DNA from: Candidatus Sumerlaeota bacterium
GTDB lineage: Bacteria; Sumerlaeota; Sumerlaeia; Sumerlaeales; Sumerlaeaceae
DNA: 64,000 nucleotides
Reading direction: 5' to 3'
NCBI GenBank assembly: GCA_026398535.1
Contig: JAPLSQ010000061.1
Span: 31,934 to 95,933 of the forward strand
The notes below the pieces were generated by a model. That model saw only the letters and a list, made by a program, of their open reading frames with translations, was not told where the DNA came from and searched no databases. A program made the position numbers and the translations under genes. How positions within the stretch are numbered: position 1 is the first letter of the stretch; the number at the start of each line of letters is the position of its first letter. This document shows positions 45,309 to 55,100 of this stretch, piece by piece.

Positions 45309-46467
45309 GCAGATCGCGCATTTCCATAAGGCCCTCGTGGTTGAAACGCACCTGAAGAGACTTGTCGAGCACGATGATTGTGGGCACATTCTTCACCTGC
45401 GCCGAAAGCGGCCCCTCGAGATTGGATGAATCGATCACAAGTCGCGTCACGGGCTGGTCATCAAGATCCGTCTGCGACAGCGTGCCATGAATTAAAGCAT
45501 GGCACTCCTCGCACAACGGATCGAACACGAGCAACAGGACAGGCGGATTCGAGCGCGCGGCCTTGTTCAGGCTGTCGGTGTTGGCGAGGATGATCCAGCC
45601 TCTTGCGCGCAGAATGCGCATTTCGGCCGTGTCAGCGGATGATTCAATGATGCCGAGGTCGGCGGCGGTCAGGCGCCGTGCCGCGCCGGGCGCTGGAGTG
45701 CCGGCAACAGCCGCCGCCGGGTTGGGCTGAGGCAGAGGTGTGGCGTCCGCGGCGGGCGTAACAGGCGCTGGACGTTGCGGCGTGCGCGCCGCCACTGGCA
45801 TCTTTTCAATTGACGGTTTGGGTGTGCGCGATGGCCCCGCCATTGCCGCGGTTTTCTGTGATTTGCGTTCCGCGGCGGCCGGCGTTTTCGACTCGGGCGC
45901 GCCGGCGGACTCCGGCTCGGGGGCGCCAAGCGTGTAAGGATTGAAGATGTTGCCGGCAGCCAGTCCGCCTCCGATCAGGAAAATGAAAGCGAAGATAACC
46001 GCCGCGGCGCGCGCGCCATAACCAATCCTCGGCAACCAGGGAAACGCGAGAGGCCAGGCGAAATACATCTCGAGCAGCGTCGTCAGCGCCACGCCGTAAC
46101 ACCACGGGCAGATTTTGTGGAGGTAAAGCAGCTCGAGGGCGCGCAGGTAGGCCACGAACGCCAGACCGCCCAGGACGCAGACGAACTTGGCCGGCTTCAG
46201 CCAGCCCTTGCGCCTGAGCAGAACCGTGAGCACAAGCTGACCAGCGAAATACATGACCCCCATGCCCGCGATCGAAAATGGCCCAATGTGGGCATACTGA
46301 CCGCGCAGGATCGAGTGGCAGGCGAAAATGCTGCCGCGCGGACACGGCACGCTTTCCGGATACAGAATCTTCAGTGAAATCAGAAGCAGATAAATGGCAA
46401 TGCTCAGCCCCGCGCATTCAACCACATAAAGCGGCAGTTTGTCCCACTTGGAATGTTTATGGCTCAT
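45274..46467 (-). CDS. VKOR-type thiol oxidase fused to a thioredoxin-like domain
   Basis: The product has 397 residues. The N-terminal 170 are a vitamin K epoxide reductase domain: four to five membrane helices, active-site KICPWCYG (Cys120/Cys123) and the periplasmic loop pair Cys42/Cys50. A linker of about 100 residues (190-290) is rich in Pro, Ala, Glu and Lys. The C-terminal thioredoxin-like domain has FDPLCEECHAL (Cys319/Cys322) and a cis-Pro in KNVPTIIV. Bacterial VKOR-Trx fusions replace DsbB/DsbA, passing electrons from folding proteins to quinone. The fusion orders domains VKOR then Trx, as in cyanobacteria. Confidence 0.9.
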   Translation of the reverse strand: MSHKHSKWDKLPLYVVECAGLSIAIYLLLISLKILYPESVPCPRGSIFACHSILRGQYAHIGPFSIAGMGVMYFAGQLVLTVLLRRKGWLKPAKFVCVLGGLAFVAYLRALELLYLHKICPWCYGVALTTLLEMYFAWPLAFPWLPRIGYGARAAAVIFAFIFLIGGGLAAGNIFNPYTLGAPEPESAGAPESKTPAAAERKSQKTAAMAGPSRTPKPSIEKMPVAARTPQRPAPVTPAADATPLPQPNPAAAVAGTPAPGAARRLTAADLGIIESSADTAEMRILRARGWIILANTDSLNKAARSNPPVLLLVFDPLCEECHALIHGTLSQTDLDDQPVTRLVIDSSNLEGPLSAQVKNVPTIIVLDKSLQVRFNHEGLMEMRDLLSNLRSAIGQQ

Positions 46468-46616
46468 AAGATCAATATACGAATAAGAAATTGGAAATTA
46501 CAAAATAGAAATTCATATGCGCTCTGTCGGTGTGGTTGCTGGAAGTCCGCCGCGGCGTGCTTGTCCGTGCTCAGTCAGCGATAAGCGTCTAACCGGCTCG
46601 AACTGCGGGGATTGGG

Positions 46617-47171
46617 TCAAAGTGTTTCGATGATCAGGTTTGTGTTTGTGTAGACGCAGATTCCGGCGGCGATATTCATGGCTTCGCGCGCGATTCCGGC
46701 GGCGGAGAGATTGGGTGCGTGCGCCAGAAGGGCGCGCGCGGCGGCAAGCGCGTAAGCGCCGCCCGAGCCGATGGCCGCGATGTGGTCGTCGGGCTCGATG
46801 ACGTCGCCGTTGCCGCTGAGCACCAAGAGATGCTCGGCATTGGCCGCCACCAGCAGCGCTTCGAGGTTGCGCAGGTATTTGTCCGTGCGCCAATCCTTGG
46901 CCAGCTCCACGGCCGCGCGCAACAGGTTGCCGTTGAATTCCTTTACTTTGCCTTCCAAGCGGTCGAACAGCGTGAAGGCGTCGCCCGTGGCGCCGGCGAA
47001 TCCGCAAAGAATCTGGTCGTTGTAAAGACGGCGCACCTTCCGGGCTCCGCTTTTCATGATCGTTGTCCCCAGCGTCACCTGCCCGTCCCCGGCCACGGCC
47101 ACTTGGCCATTGTGCCGGATGCCAATGATGGTCGTCCCGTGGAAAATGTGATTGTACATGGGCTGTGTCAT
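46617..47171 (-). CDS. hslV: ATP-dependent protease proteolytic subunit HslV
   Basis: HslV is the proteasome-like Thr protease of the HslUV complex. The 184-residue product contains [24 protein letters not shown], where the mature nucleophile would be Thr13 after a 12-residue propeptide ([12 protein letters not shown]); Lys/Asp/Gly positions of the N-terminal hydrolase fold follow. [18 protein letters not shown] and the C-terminal [11 protein letters not shown] complete the family pattern. The ATPase hslU is not in the window; the two are usually adjacent. It lies downstream of rpsL on the same strand. Confidence 0.93.
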   Translation of the reverse strand: MTQPMYNHIFHGTTIIGIRHNGQVAVAGDGQVTLGTTIMKSGARKVRRLYNDQILCGFAGATGDAFTLFDRLEGKVKEFNGNLLRAAVELAKDWRTDKYLRNLEALLVAANAEHLLVLSGNGDVIEPDDHIAAIGSGGAYALAAARALLAHAPNLSAAGIAREAMNIAAGICVYTNTNLIIETL

Positions 47172-47299
47172 GGAACTTGTCCCGTGTGATCATTCATCTC
47201 GTGCATGGCGCGAAACCATGAAACACAACTTGCCTCACAACGGATTTTCGCGCAAGGGCGCACAAATCCGTTGCGGAAAATCATCCCGCCCACAGGACC

Positions 47300-47319
47300 G
47301 CCGATGCGCGCGCATCGGC
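47300..47319. repeat. 20-bp perfect palindrome between rpsL and hslV
   Basis: GCCGATGCGC and GCGCATCGGC form a 20-bp perfect palindrome with no spacer, 32 bases after the rpsL stop on the minus strand. It could be part of a transcript end (no T tract) or a protein-binding site. Confidence 0.6.
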
Positions 47320-47351
47320 CTGCTCCCGCCGCAGGCCACGGGGCCGGTTTC

Positions 47352-47726
47352 TCAGGCCTTGGGGCGCTTGGCGCCGTACTTGGACCGGCTGCGTTTGCGG
47401 TTGCCCACGCCCTGCGTGTCGAGCACACCGCGCACGATGTGATAGCGCACACCCGGCAGATCCTTGACGCGGCCGCCGCGGATCATCACGATCGAGTGCT
47501 CCTGAAGGTTATGTCCCTCGCCGGGAATGTACGCCGTGACTTCGACGCCGTTTGTCAGGCGCACGCGCGCAACCTTGCGCAGCGCCGAATTCGGCTTCTT
47601 TGGCGTGGCGGTGTTCACGCGCGTGCAGACGCCGCGCTTGAACGGGCTCGATTGCAACGCCGGGGCGTTCTTCTTCGTCCGCAGGCGCTTTCTCCCTTTG
47701 CGAACCAATTGGTTGATGGTCGGCAT
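47352..47726 (-). CDS. rpsL: 30S ribosomal protein uS12
   Basis: The 124-residue product is nearly invariant: [50 protein letters not shown] and [20 protein letters not shown]. Position Lys in [11 protein letters not shown] and the GRVKDLPG Lys are wild-type with respect to streptomycin resistance. GAGAGGATATTC precedes the ATG. The usual followers rpsG and fusA are missing; hslV comes instead. A 16-base hairpin (GGCTTT/AAAGCC, 47751-47766) lies in the leader. Confidence 0.97.
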   Translation of the reverse strand: MPTINQLVRKGRKRLRTKKNAPALQSSPFKRGVCTRVNTATPKKPNSALRKVARVRLTNGVEVTAYIPGEGHNLQEHSIVMIRGGRVKDLPGVRYHIVRGVLDTQGVGNRKRSRSKYGAKRPKA

Positions 47727-47801
47727 GAATATCCTCTCAGAAAAATAAGGCGGCTTTCATCAAAGCCACACGCGCGCGGGCGCACGCCCGCCGGATTCAG
47801 T

Positions 47802-47826
47802 CCTGATGGCGTACTCGCTGACCGGA
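47802..47826 (+). repeat. 25-bp direct repeat, copy 1
   Basis: The 25 bases starting CCTGATGGCGTACTCGCTGA occur exactly again at 49843-49867, about 2 kb away. This copy lies in the intergenic region between rpsL and the guanylyltransferase gene. Confidence 0.9.
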
Positions 47827-47973
47827 CTTATCCACTCGTGGCTCAACCCCGCCGAAACCGATTTATTCAATCCGCGGACGTATTGCATCTCAACTCAATC
47901 CGGTTCCATTTGACAAATGTCTCCGGCGCCGCAAGATGTTTTTCATCTCAACTCTCACAACAGGTGCAAGAAC

Positions 47974-49074
47974 TTGAAACGAGTCGCGATCATTATGGCT
48001 GGCGGCGCCGGAGAGCGGTTTTGGCCGCTGAGCCGTCAGAGTTATCCCAAACAGCTCCTGCGCATCGCCGGCAGCCGAAGCATGCTCAGCGCCGCCGTCG
48101 AGCGCATTCAGCCGCTCGTTGCCCCCGCCGACACCTATGTCATCACCGGCCGCGCGCTCAAGCCGGCCATCGAACAGGAAGCCGGAAACCTCCCGCCCGA
48201 AAACGTCATCGCCGAACCCGAAGGCCGAAACACATCCGCCTGCCTTGCGCTGGCATCCGCGTATCTCGATTATCGTTACGATGGCGAGGATGTGGTGACT
48301 GTGGTCATGACCGCTGACCATTATATCCAGGATGTCCACGCCTTCATCCGCGACTGCGCCGCCGCCATCGCGCATGCGTCCAGCCACGACGCCCTCGTCA
48401 CGTTCGGCATCAGGCCAACACGTCCCGAAACAGGCTATGGCTACATCGAACTGGGCGAATCCTCGCCGGACGACCAGGCTGTCCGCTCCGTCGCGGCATT
48501 CCGCGAAAAACCCAATCCCGCGACAGCGAATGAATTCCTCGAAAGCGGACGTTTCCTGTGGAACAGCGGCATCTTTGTCTGGCGCAATTCGGTTCTGCGC
48601 GAGGCGTTCCGCCAGGCTCTGCCCGCCGCGCATGAGCAGATCGACCCGATGCGCCGGGCGCTCGCGGCGCCCAACGAACAGGACGCCCTGGCGCGCGTGT
48701 TTCTGGCCATGCCGCGCATCTCCATCGATTACGGCGTTCTCGAAAAAGTCTCCAACGTCGCCGTTGTCACGGCATCCTTCGACTGGGACGACATCGGCAA
48801 CTGGGGATCGCTGGCGCGTCTGCTCGAACCCGACGCCGCCGGCAACGCAACCTTTGGAAACACGCTGCTCCCGGGATCACACAACTGCATCGTTTACTCC
48901 ACTGCCGCTGACGGACACGACACCCGCGAGCCCGTTGTCGTTGGCCTCAACCTGAAGGACACGATCATTGTGCGCGTGCGCGACGCCGTGCTTGTGCTGC
49001 CGGCAGGCAGCGCCCAGAATGTGCGCGATGTGGTCAACCTCCTGCGCGAAAAAGGAATGACGGAATACCTGTAA
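47974..49074 (+). CDS. manC: Mannose-1-phosphate guanylyltransferase (GDP-mannose pyrophosphorylase)
   Basis: It would form GDP-mannose from GTP and mannose-1-phosphate for surface glycans. The pyrophosphorylase motif KRVAIIMAGGAGERFWPLSR opens the protein, with VIAEPEGRNTSACLALA, NSGIFVWRNSVL and FDWDDIGNWGSL following. I place the start at TTG 47974, with AGGTG upstream, giving 366 residues; the ATG at 47917 lacks a ribosome-binding site and adds 19 unrelated residues. Its single-domain length implies it is not fused to a phosphomannose isomerase. It may serve the glycosyltransferase at 19225, and shares strand with gph and kdsA. Confidence 0.9.
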   Translation: MKRVAIIMAGGAGERFWPLSRQSYPKQLLRIAGSRSMLSAAVERIQPLVAPADTYVITGRALKPAIEQEAGNLPPENVIAEPEGRNTSACLALASAYLDYRYDGEDVVTVVMTADHYIQDVHAFIRDCAAAIAHASSHDALVTFGIRPTRPETGYGYIELGESSPDDQAVRSVAAFREKPNPATANEFLESGRFLWNSGIFVWRNSVLREAFRQALPAAHEQIDPMRRALAAPNEQDALARVFLAMPRISIDYGVLEKVSNVAVVTASFDWDDIGNWGSLARLLEPDAAGNATFGNTLLPGSHNCIVYSTAADGHDTREPVVVGLNLKDTIIVRVRDAVLVLPAGSAQNVRDVVNLLREKGMTEYL

Positions 49075-49161
49075 TGCTCCGTGACAGGACGCCACCCCAT
49101 CCATCAATTGGAATCAGCATGTCCTGCCCAACGCCAAACCCGCTTGATTGGAATGTGAAGA

Positions 49162-49881
49162 ATGACTGATTGCGCTGACGACTCCTACCGCTCTTTGAAG
49201 GCTGTGAAGCTGATCGTTTTCGATCTGGATGGCACGCTCATTGACGCTTTTCAGGACATCACCAATGCCGTGAACCACATGCTCCAGAGCATGGACAGAC
49301 CGCCCTTGCCGCTCGAGACGGTCAAGCGCCACGTCGGGCACGGTGTGCGCGAACTCGCCGCCAGGCTGCTCGGTACACACGAGGCATGCGTCATTGACGC
49401 CAGTCTGCCGTTACTCGTCGAGTATTACAAGCGCCATCCCCACGTCAACGCCCGTGTCTATGACGGCGTCGTCCCCACGCTCGGATGGTTGCGCGCGCGC
49501 GGCATCAAAATGGCCGTCGCCTCAAACAAACCCGATACGCTCACGCGGAAAATCCTTGCCGCCATGGGCCTCGCGCCGCTTTTCGACGCCATTTATGGGG
49601 AATCTCAAGAGTTTGCGCGCAAACCCGATCCGGCAGTCCTGCGCCACATCATGGGCGAGTTCCGCGCCGCGCCGGATGAGACCGTTGTCGTTGGCGACAC
49701 GGACATCGACATTGAATTTGCCCGCGGCGCCGGAGCGCGTGTCGTCACGGTCACATACGGTCAACTGACCGGGGAGCAACTCCGCGCCCACAAGCCGGAT
49801 TACATCATCAACTCATTTACCGAGCTTATCCCGCTGTTCAACCCTGATGGCGTACTCGCTGACCGGAATTCATGCCCATGA
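49162..49881 (+). CDS. gph: HAD-family phosphatase, phosphoglycolate-phosphatase-like
   Basis: The 239-residue product is a HAD subfamily IA enzyme: nucleophile motif IVFDLDGTLIDAF, AVASNKPD (motif II), ARKPDPAVL (motif III) and VVVGDTDIDIEFARGAG (motif IV). A helical cap lies between residues about 30 and 95. Likely substrate is 2-phosphoglycolate or another small phosphoester. The last 11 residues (DGVLADRNSCP) are encoded by the second copy of the 25-bp repeat at 49843-49867, so its natural C-terminus may have been altered. Confidence 0.88.
   Translation: MTDCADDSYRSLKAVKLIVFDLDGTLIDAFQDITNAVNHMLQSMDRPPLPLETVKRHVGHGVRELAARLLGTHEACVIDASLPLLVEYYKRHPHVNARVYDGVVPTLGWLRARGIKMAVASNKPDTLTRKILAAMGLAPLFDAIYGESQEFARKPDPAVLRHIMGEFRAAPDETVVVGDTDIDIEFARGAGARVVTVTYGQLTGEQLRAHKPDYIINSFTELIPLFNPDGVLADRNSCP
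49843..49867 (+). repeat. 25-bp direct repeat, copy 2
   Basis: Exact copy of 47802-47826. It forms the last codons of the gph-type gene, while the first copy is intergenic. The interval between copies spans the manC-type gene and most of the phosphatase. Confidence 0.9.
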
Positions 49882-49942
49882 ATTCACCATACGCATCTGA
49901 TTATGATTGCATCACGGCGCGCGGCCGAATGAACCTGCACTT

Positions 49943-50791
49943 ATGATCCCGGAAACTTTCAGAACGCAGGTTTGCGAAGTCCGCATCGGCAATGTTCGCA
50001 TTGGCGCGGGCGCACCATTGGCTCTGATCGCCGGTCCCTGCGTCATCGAAAGCCGCGAACATTGTCTCATGATGGCGCATGAGATCGCTCGCATTGCCAG
50101 CGCCGCCGGCATCCCTTTCATCTTCAAGGCCAGTTTCGACAAAGCCAACCGCAGTTCGCTTGCGAGTTGTCGCGGACCGGGCATGGAAAGGGGATTGGAG
50201 ATACTGGCCGAAGCGCGCGCCGTTACCGGAGCGCCCATACTGACGGACATCCATGCCGAATCCCAGGTCGCCCCCGCGGCCGTTGTCGCCGATTGCATCC
50301 AATTGCCCGCCTTCCTGTGCCGCCAAACCGACCTGCTGCTTGCGGCTGGGCGGTCAGGCAAACCGGTCAATGTCAAAAAGGGGCAATTCATGGCGCCTTG
50401 GGACATGAAAAACGTGTGCGACAAAATAACCTCGACCGGAAACCGCCAGATTCTTCTCACGGAACGCGGAGCAAGTTTCGGCTACAACAACCTCGTCAGC
50501 GACATGCGCTCACTGCCCGTCATGCGCGAATTTGGCTATCCTGTTGTTTTTGATGCCACGCATTCCGTCCAATTGCCCGGCGGACTGGGCGCCGCCAGCG
50601 GCGGGCAACGGCAATTCATCTTTCCCCTTGCACGCGCCGCCGTCGCCGCGGGAATAGATGCCCTGTTCATCGAAACCCACAATGATCCCGAAAACGCCAT
50701 GAGCGACGGCCCAAATGCACTGCCGCTCGATCTGTTGCCCCGGCTGATCAGGCAAGTCATTGAAATCGACCGGTTCATCAAAAGTGAATAG
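49943..50791 (+). CDS. kdsA: 3-deoxy-8-phosphooctulonate synthase
   Basis: KdsA condenses arabinose-5-phosphate with phosphoenolpyruvate to Kdo-8-phosphate, committing the cell to LPS. The 282-residue product starts at ATG 49943; a TTG 12 codons upstream is less likely. Motifs: LIAGPCVIESREHC, FIFKASFDKANRSS, LTDIHAESQVAPAA, KKGQFMAPWDMKN, TERGASFGYNNLVSDMRSL and DALFIETHNDPENAMSDGPN. Cys in AGPC and His, Glu and Asp at the usual places suggest the metal-dependent type; the Asn/Cys switch was not checked in detail. It supports an LPS-bearing outer membrane. Confidence 0.95.
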   Translation: MIPETFRTQVCEVRIGNVRIGAGAPLALIAGPCVIESREHCLMMAHEIARIASAAGIPFIFKASFDKANRSSLASCRGPGMERGLEILAEARAVTGAPILTDIHAESQVAPAAVVADCIQLPAFLCRQTDLLLAAGRSGKPVNVKKGQFMAPWDMKNVCDKITSTGNRQILLTERGASFGYNNLVSDMRSLPVMREFGYPVVFDATHSVQLPGGLGAASGGQRQFIFPLARAAVAAGIDALFIETHNDPENAMSDGPNALPLDLLPRLIRQVIEIDRFIKSE

Positions 50792-50807
50792 TGGTTGCGA
50801 ATTTGGT

Positions 50808-50838
50808 TTGTGTCTGCGGGAGTGTTTGAATATATAAT
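50808..50838 (+). promoter_or_regulatory. Sigma70-like promoter upstream of the hypothetical gene at 50910
   Basis: TATAAT at 50833-50838 is preceded after 19 bases by TTGTGT at 50808-50813. The surrounding 80 bases are distinctly AT-rich compared with the flanking genes. It is about 70 bases before the chosen start. Confidence 0.45.
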
Positions 50839-50909
50839 TTAATCATCATAATGTTAAGCGCTGTTTGAAAGCTGACCCCTCCACAGGAGTTTACAGGGAA
50901 AGTCAGAGA

Positions 50910-51935
50910 GTGAAAGACAAATCAAGAAAACACGGAACACCGCCCCCGCAGGGCGATAAAGAAAACGAGCACAAGTCCTCCTATCAGGACGATCCCCGTT
51001 ACAAGCAGTTTTACTCTCGCCTGAGGAAGACGCAATCACGTCCCACTTATGATGAGGACATCAAGCCCATGACGATCGAAGAACTGGATCAGCAGGGCTG
51101 GGATGGCTCGATCAAAACACCCGAATCAGAATTTCCATGGATGCCGAATCTGGCGGTTGCCTCGTCATCCGCGCCATCGGCGCCGCCCCCCCCCACCGCG
51201 CAAAACTCGACACCGCTGGCAGGCCCGATCAAACTCGCCGGACCCGGCTCAACAACTCCGACCATCATCACCCCTTCACGGCAGCCCCTCCCCGCCCAGC
51301 CCGCCGCCGAACTCACCCATGGCGAAATTATGTGCTTCGATGACGGAAGCGTGGCCGTCTACAAGGATGCCGTCTCGGGCAAGGATTATGCCCTGTTCTA
51401 TTTTCTCGAACCCGACGGCAGGGCCGAACCGCGCGGCATCTTCTTCGAACAGTATGACCGGCAGCGCATTGGAAAACTCCCCGAGAAACTTTTCGAAAAG
51501 ATGTGCGAGGAAAACCAGTGGGATTACGATGCCATCATCTATCATCTCGACAAATATGAGAACACTGCCTACATCAGAAGACTGATGGGTTCAAGGCCCG
51601 CTCAGACACGCAAAGCCGCCGTTATCGAGCGCTCCGCCACAGCCGTTGCCGATCCGGCGCGCGAGCCAGCCGAAACAGCCCCGACCGCCCCCGCTCCGCG
51701 CAATTCCTTCGAACGCGGGCAGGTCATCCGCATCAATGTTGGCGGGCGCGTCTGGGAGTCAATCTATTGGGGCAGGGACGAAACTGGTCCGGTGGTGGCG
51801 CATGACACCAACCGCGAATGGGCGCTCATGCATCTCGACCTCGACCGGTTCAAAGATTGCGTTGAATATGGCGAGTTGTTGCCGGCTGACCGCATCAACG
51901 AGATCGTCGCGTCGCTCCTGCACAAAGAATCCTGA
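50910..51935 (+). CDS. Cytosolic protein of unknown function with two small domains and Pro/Ala linkers
   Basis: I prefer the GTG at 50910, with AGGGAAAG upstream, giving 341 residues; a TTG at 50865 would add 15. No signal peptide or membrane segment. The N-terminus is charged (KDKSRKHGTPPPQGDKENEHK). The first domain of about 95 residues (GEIMCFDDGSVAVYKDAVSG, ALFYFLEPDG, QYDRQRIGKLPEKLFEKM) and the second (FERGQVIRINVGGRVWESIY, LMHLDLDRFKDCVEYGELL) are beta-rich and separated by Pro/Ala/Thr-rich linkers. I recognise no family. It has its own promoter and stands alone. Confidence 0.6.
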   Translation: MKDKSRKHGTPPPQGDKENEHKSSYQDDPRYKQFYSRLRKTQSRPTYDEDIKPMTIEELDQQGWDGSIKTPESEFPWMPNLAVASSSAPSAPPPPTAQNSTPLAGPIKLAGPGSTTPTIITPSRQPLPAQPAAELTHGEIMCFDDGSVAVYKDAVSGKDYALFYFLEPDGRAEPRGIFFEQYDRQRIGKLPEKLFEKMCEENQWDYDAIIYHLDKYENTAYIRRLMGSRPAQTRKAAVIERSATAVADPAREPAETAPTAPAPRNSFERGQVIRINVGGRVWESIYWGRDETGPVVAHDTNREWALMHLDLDRFKDCVEYGELLPADRINEIVASLLHKES

Positions 51936-52061
51936 CGTTACTCGTCATATTGATAATGGGTTTGACCGCCCCCGCCCGTCATTTTACGCATTACACAGCC
52001 CTGATTTCAATAAAGCACACCTTACAAAAAAGATTATTGCAAATATTAAGGTAGTGCTTGG

Positions 52062-52091
52062 GTGACATTGAAGAGATTGAATTCTTATAAT
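52062..52091 (+). promoter_or_regulatory. Sigma70-like promoter upstream of the GH99-like gene
   Basis: GTGACA at 52062-52067 and TATAAT at 52086-52091 are spaced by 18 bases, 51 bases before the start codon. The leader is AT-rich and contains AGAAGGAA, too far from the ATG to be its ribosome-binding site. Confidence 0.55.
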
Positions 52092-52141
52092 GTCTTGTGT
52101 TATTTCCTACAGAAGGAATTGGCGGTATATAACTTATCAAT

Positions 52142-55100
52142 ATGAGCGGCCTAATACCCTTTGCAAAGAAAGCAACAGGGTGGGTGTTGTTGATATCAGG
52201 GCTGTTGTTATCCGCCGCCATGGCGGGCGCGTCGCCGCCTTCCGTTAATCCGGTCCTGCTGAATAAAAACCGCGTCATTAACGATGTCCTGTTCGAGTTC
52301 GTCCCAAAGAAATATTACACCTATGGAAGCGAGCAGATCGGCGCGTGGCTTTATAAACTGCAACTCGCGCGAACTCAGGATTCCACAACAACAATTTATG
52401 AGGAAGCGCGGATAGGGGAATCTTTTTCCAGTCGGCGGCTGTTGGGAGCGTGGACGCCTTCTTACGGCGAATTTCGTTTCACTCTCGAACCTTCCGCGAA
52501 CCCGCCATTCAATCGCCCCGCCGCAATGCTCCTCCGCCCGACATCCGGCACGAACACACTGTCCGTTTACGGAACCAGTCTCAGCGATCTCAATCAAAAC
52601 TACGACCGCACGGAACTCACCGTAAAAGCCAATGGAACCACCCAGGGAACCGTCCTTATGTACCCTCATGTAGGCGTTTATCCCTACAATTATTCCCTGA
52701 ATCTGAATGACCGCTTCTCCTTCGCCCTCAGCGGCAAGGGAGAGATCGAGATAAAAGCGTTATACATTTATGACGCCAATCTTACGGTTCCCCTGATCAA
52801 ATCCCTCGAAAATCTGGATTTGGAAATTCATGCCGGCGAACAACCGCGGGACCATTTTTCTCCCTATGTTGGCATCGCCACCGACTGCGCGCTGCGGATC
52901 GAGGGCAATGGCGTGGGAACATCATCGACTTTGCGGGTGGAGAACTCCTATGGCGGGGTTGTGGGCGAGTTTTCGCTGAGCGATGGCGAGCAGCTGGTGA
53001 CGACGGAGGACGCCGATCCTCTGCGGCGGCGCCTGAACACCTCGACGGCATGGCCCGCGGGGGGCGCTCCGGCGGCGGGGCGCAACGGGATTCTGTGGTC
53101 TGACGGAATGAAGTATTTCCCGGCGGCATGGATCGCGGCCAGTCCGGGCGCGATGTCATGGAGCGACGGGGAAAAGCTGGTTTTCGAGGGGCCGAGCGGG
53201 GCGGTGGCGCATTACATGCACGTCAATCTTCCCTCGGCGGTTGACTTCAGCGCGCACCACTACCTGACGCTTCGCCTGCGCGCCTCGCGCGGGGCGATGT
53301 ACAACCTGCGCCCGCAGCTTGACGAAACGGCGGGGTGGTCTGATCGCATTCCTGCCAGTCCTTTGGAACAGCGCAAGGGACAGGGGATCGAAGGCCCTTG
53401 GGAAACCGTCACTTTCAACATGCAATCGTTCCAGTCGGTTTACGCCCCGAAAACCGCAAAAATGAACCGGATGGTTCTGGTCATCGGCCATGATCCGCTG
53501 AATTCGCCAGCGCCCAACACCATGATACGCCTTGAGATCGACTGGGTGGCGGCGCATTCGGGGATCACGCCCGACACGCTGGCGGCCAAAGAGACGCTCT
53601 TTGGCAACAACCTTGACGACGACGGCGACGGGCTCGTGGACCGCGATGATGACAATTACCGCGTCGAGCACCCCGTGTCGGTGTACTTCAATTATCAGAC
53701 AGTGTACCAGAACATGTACCGCGCCGGTTTCCTTGGCTGGCGTCACGCCGGATCGGGCCAGAGCGGACAACCCATTTACATCGATCCCGAGCAATTTTCA
53801 CCCGCGATCGCGGGAAAGCGCCAGATCGTGAGCACGTTTTACCCGCTTGATTATGTGCGTCACCCGAATTACGAGCTTCCGCCTTATAATGAATTTGCCG
53901 ATCAGACCACATCCGGCATCTGGCCCGGTTCATGTCCCAATCCCTATCTGCCTCCCACGGAACAATTCCGCTCCCTGAACCTTGACTACGACTCCCTTGG
54001 ATGTGTGGAGGAATATGACACCGAGAACTTGAGCTGGGTGCGCGCGCAAGTGTCGCTGGCACGACGTTTTGGCGTTCATGGGTTCATCTATAACGATCAG
54101 GGGCTTGATCCCAGCATCGGCAGCGAATACAGCAACCTTGCCATGACGAGTGTGCTCAATTCCTTCGCGTACGATGAGTGGAAGGACAATCCTTTCCATC
54201 TCGCTTCGTTCTATTCGACGACATTGCGCGATTGTCCGCAGGACATTATCAACGATCTGGGTTACATCATCAACTTCCGGGCCAACACAACCGCATCTTA
54301 CATCAAAACCGCCAACAAACCCGTTGTTTTCATTTATCCGAGCATCAACCCGGAGTATCCGGTGAACCGTACGGCGGACTGGCCCGCCATTTACGACGGT
54401 CTGCTCGATCTTGGTAACAACAATTATGACGGCCGGCTCAACGCGCCCAACGCGAACATCGGAACAAGCAACACCCTGTCGCTCACATTCGACCGTTACC
54501 AGACCGACACCTATGGGCGCATGGTGCCCGGCATGATGGACTCGGTGGAAGTGTTCGACAAGGACATGAATCCGATCACACAGATCGATTGCGGCACAAC
54601 AATCGCGCGCGCCTATTATTACCAGGAAGGATGGTCGACGGAGGATGTGCCCGGCGGGCGTTACCAGACGTACGATTACACGCACATGCGCCAGCCGGCG
54701 GGATCACCAAAACCCGGTTACGCCAGCATGATCCTGCCGCTTCCGGCATCAGCCGCGTATCTCAAACTCCGTATGTTCGGATTCGGCGCTGCGAGCGAAG
54801 TCGCCGGAACACAGCAAAATTGTGAATTACGGATAAACGGCGATGGAGGCCCCGCTGGACTCAGCTTCCCAACCGTCTACGGATGGACATACTACCTGTT
54901 CCATCTGAGAAATTTACCTGCGACCTTCGACAACAGCCCGTCCTCCCTGCCGTCCAACGAACTGCCATTGAGCATGTGGGGCGATATTCCCGAGCGAGTC
55001 AGACACATCGACGAGAAGCCCGACCGCGAGCACATGTTCGACGGCGAAGCCAATTACGGTTCGAGCTGCCATGACTCACGCATCGAGGTCTCCTTCCCGC

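Noticed and set aside
46500..46616. A third decamer array near CTTGTCCGTGCTCAG
   Set aside because: Only a single unit resembles the consensus, so it may be chance.
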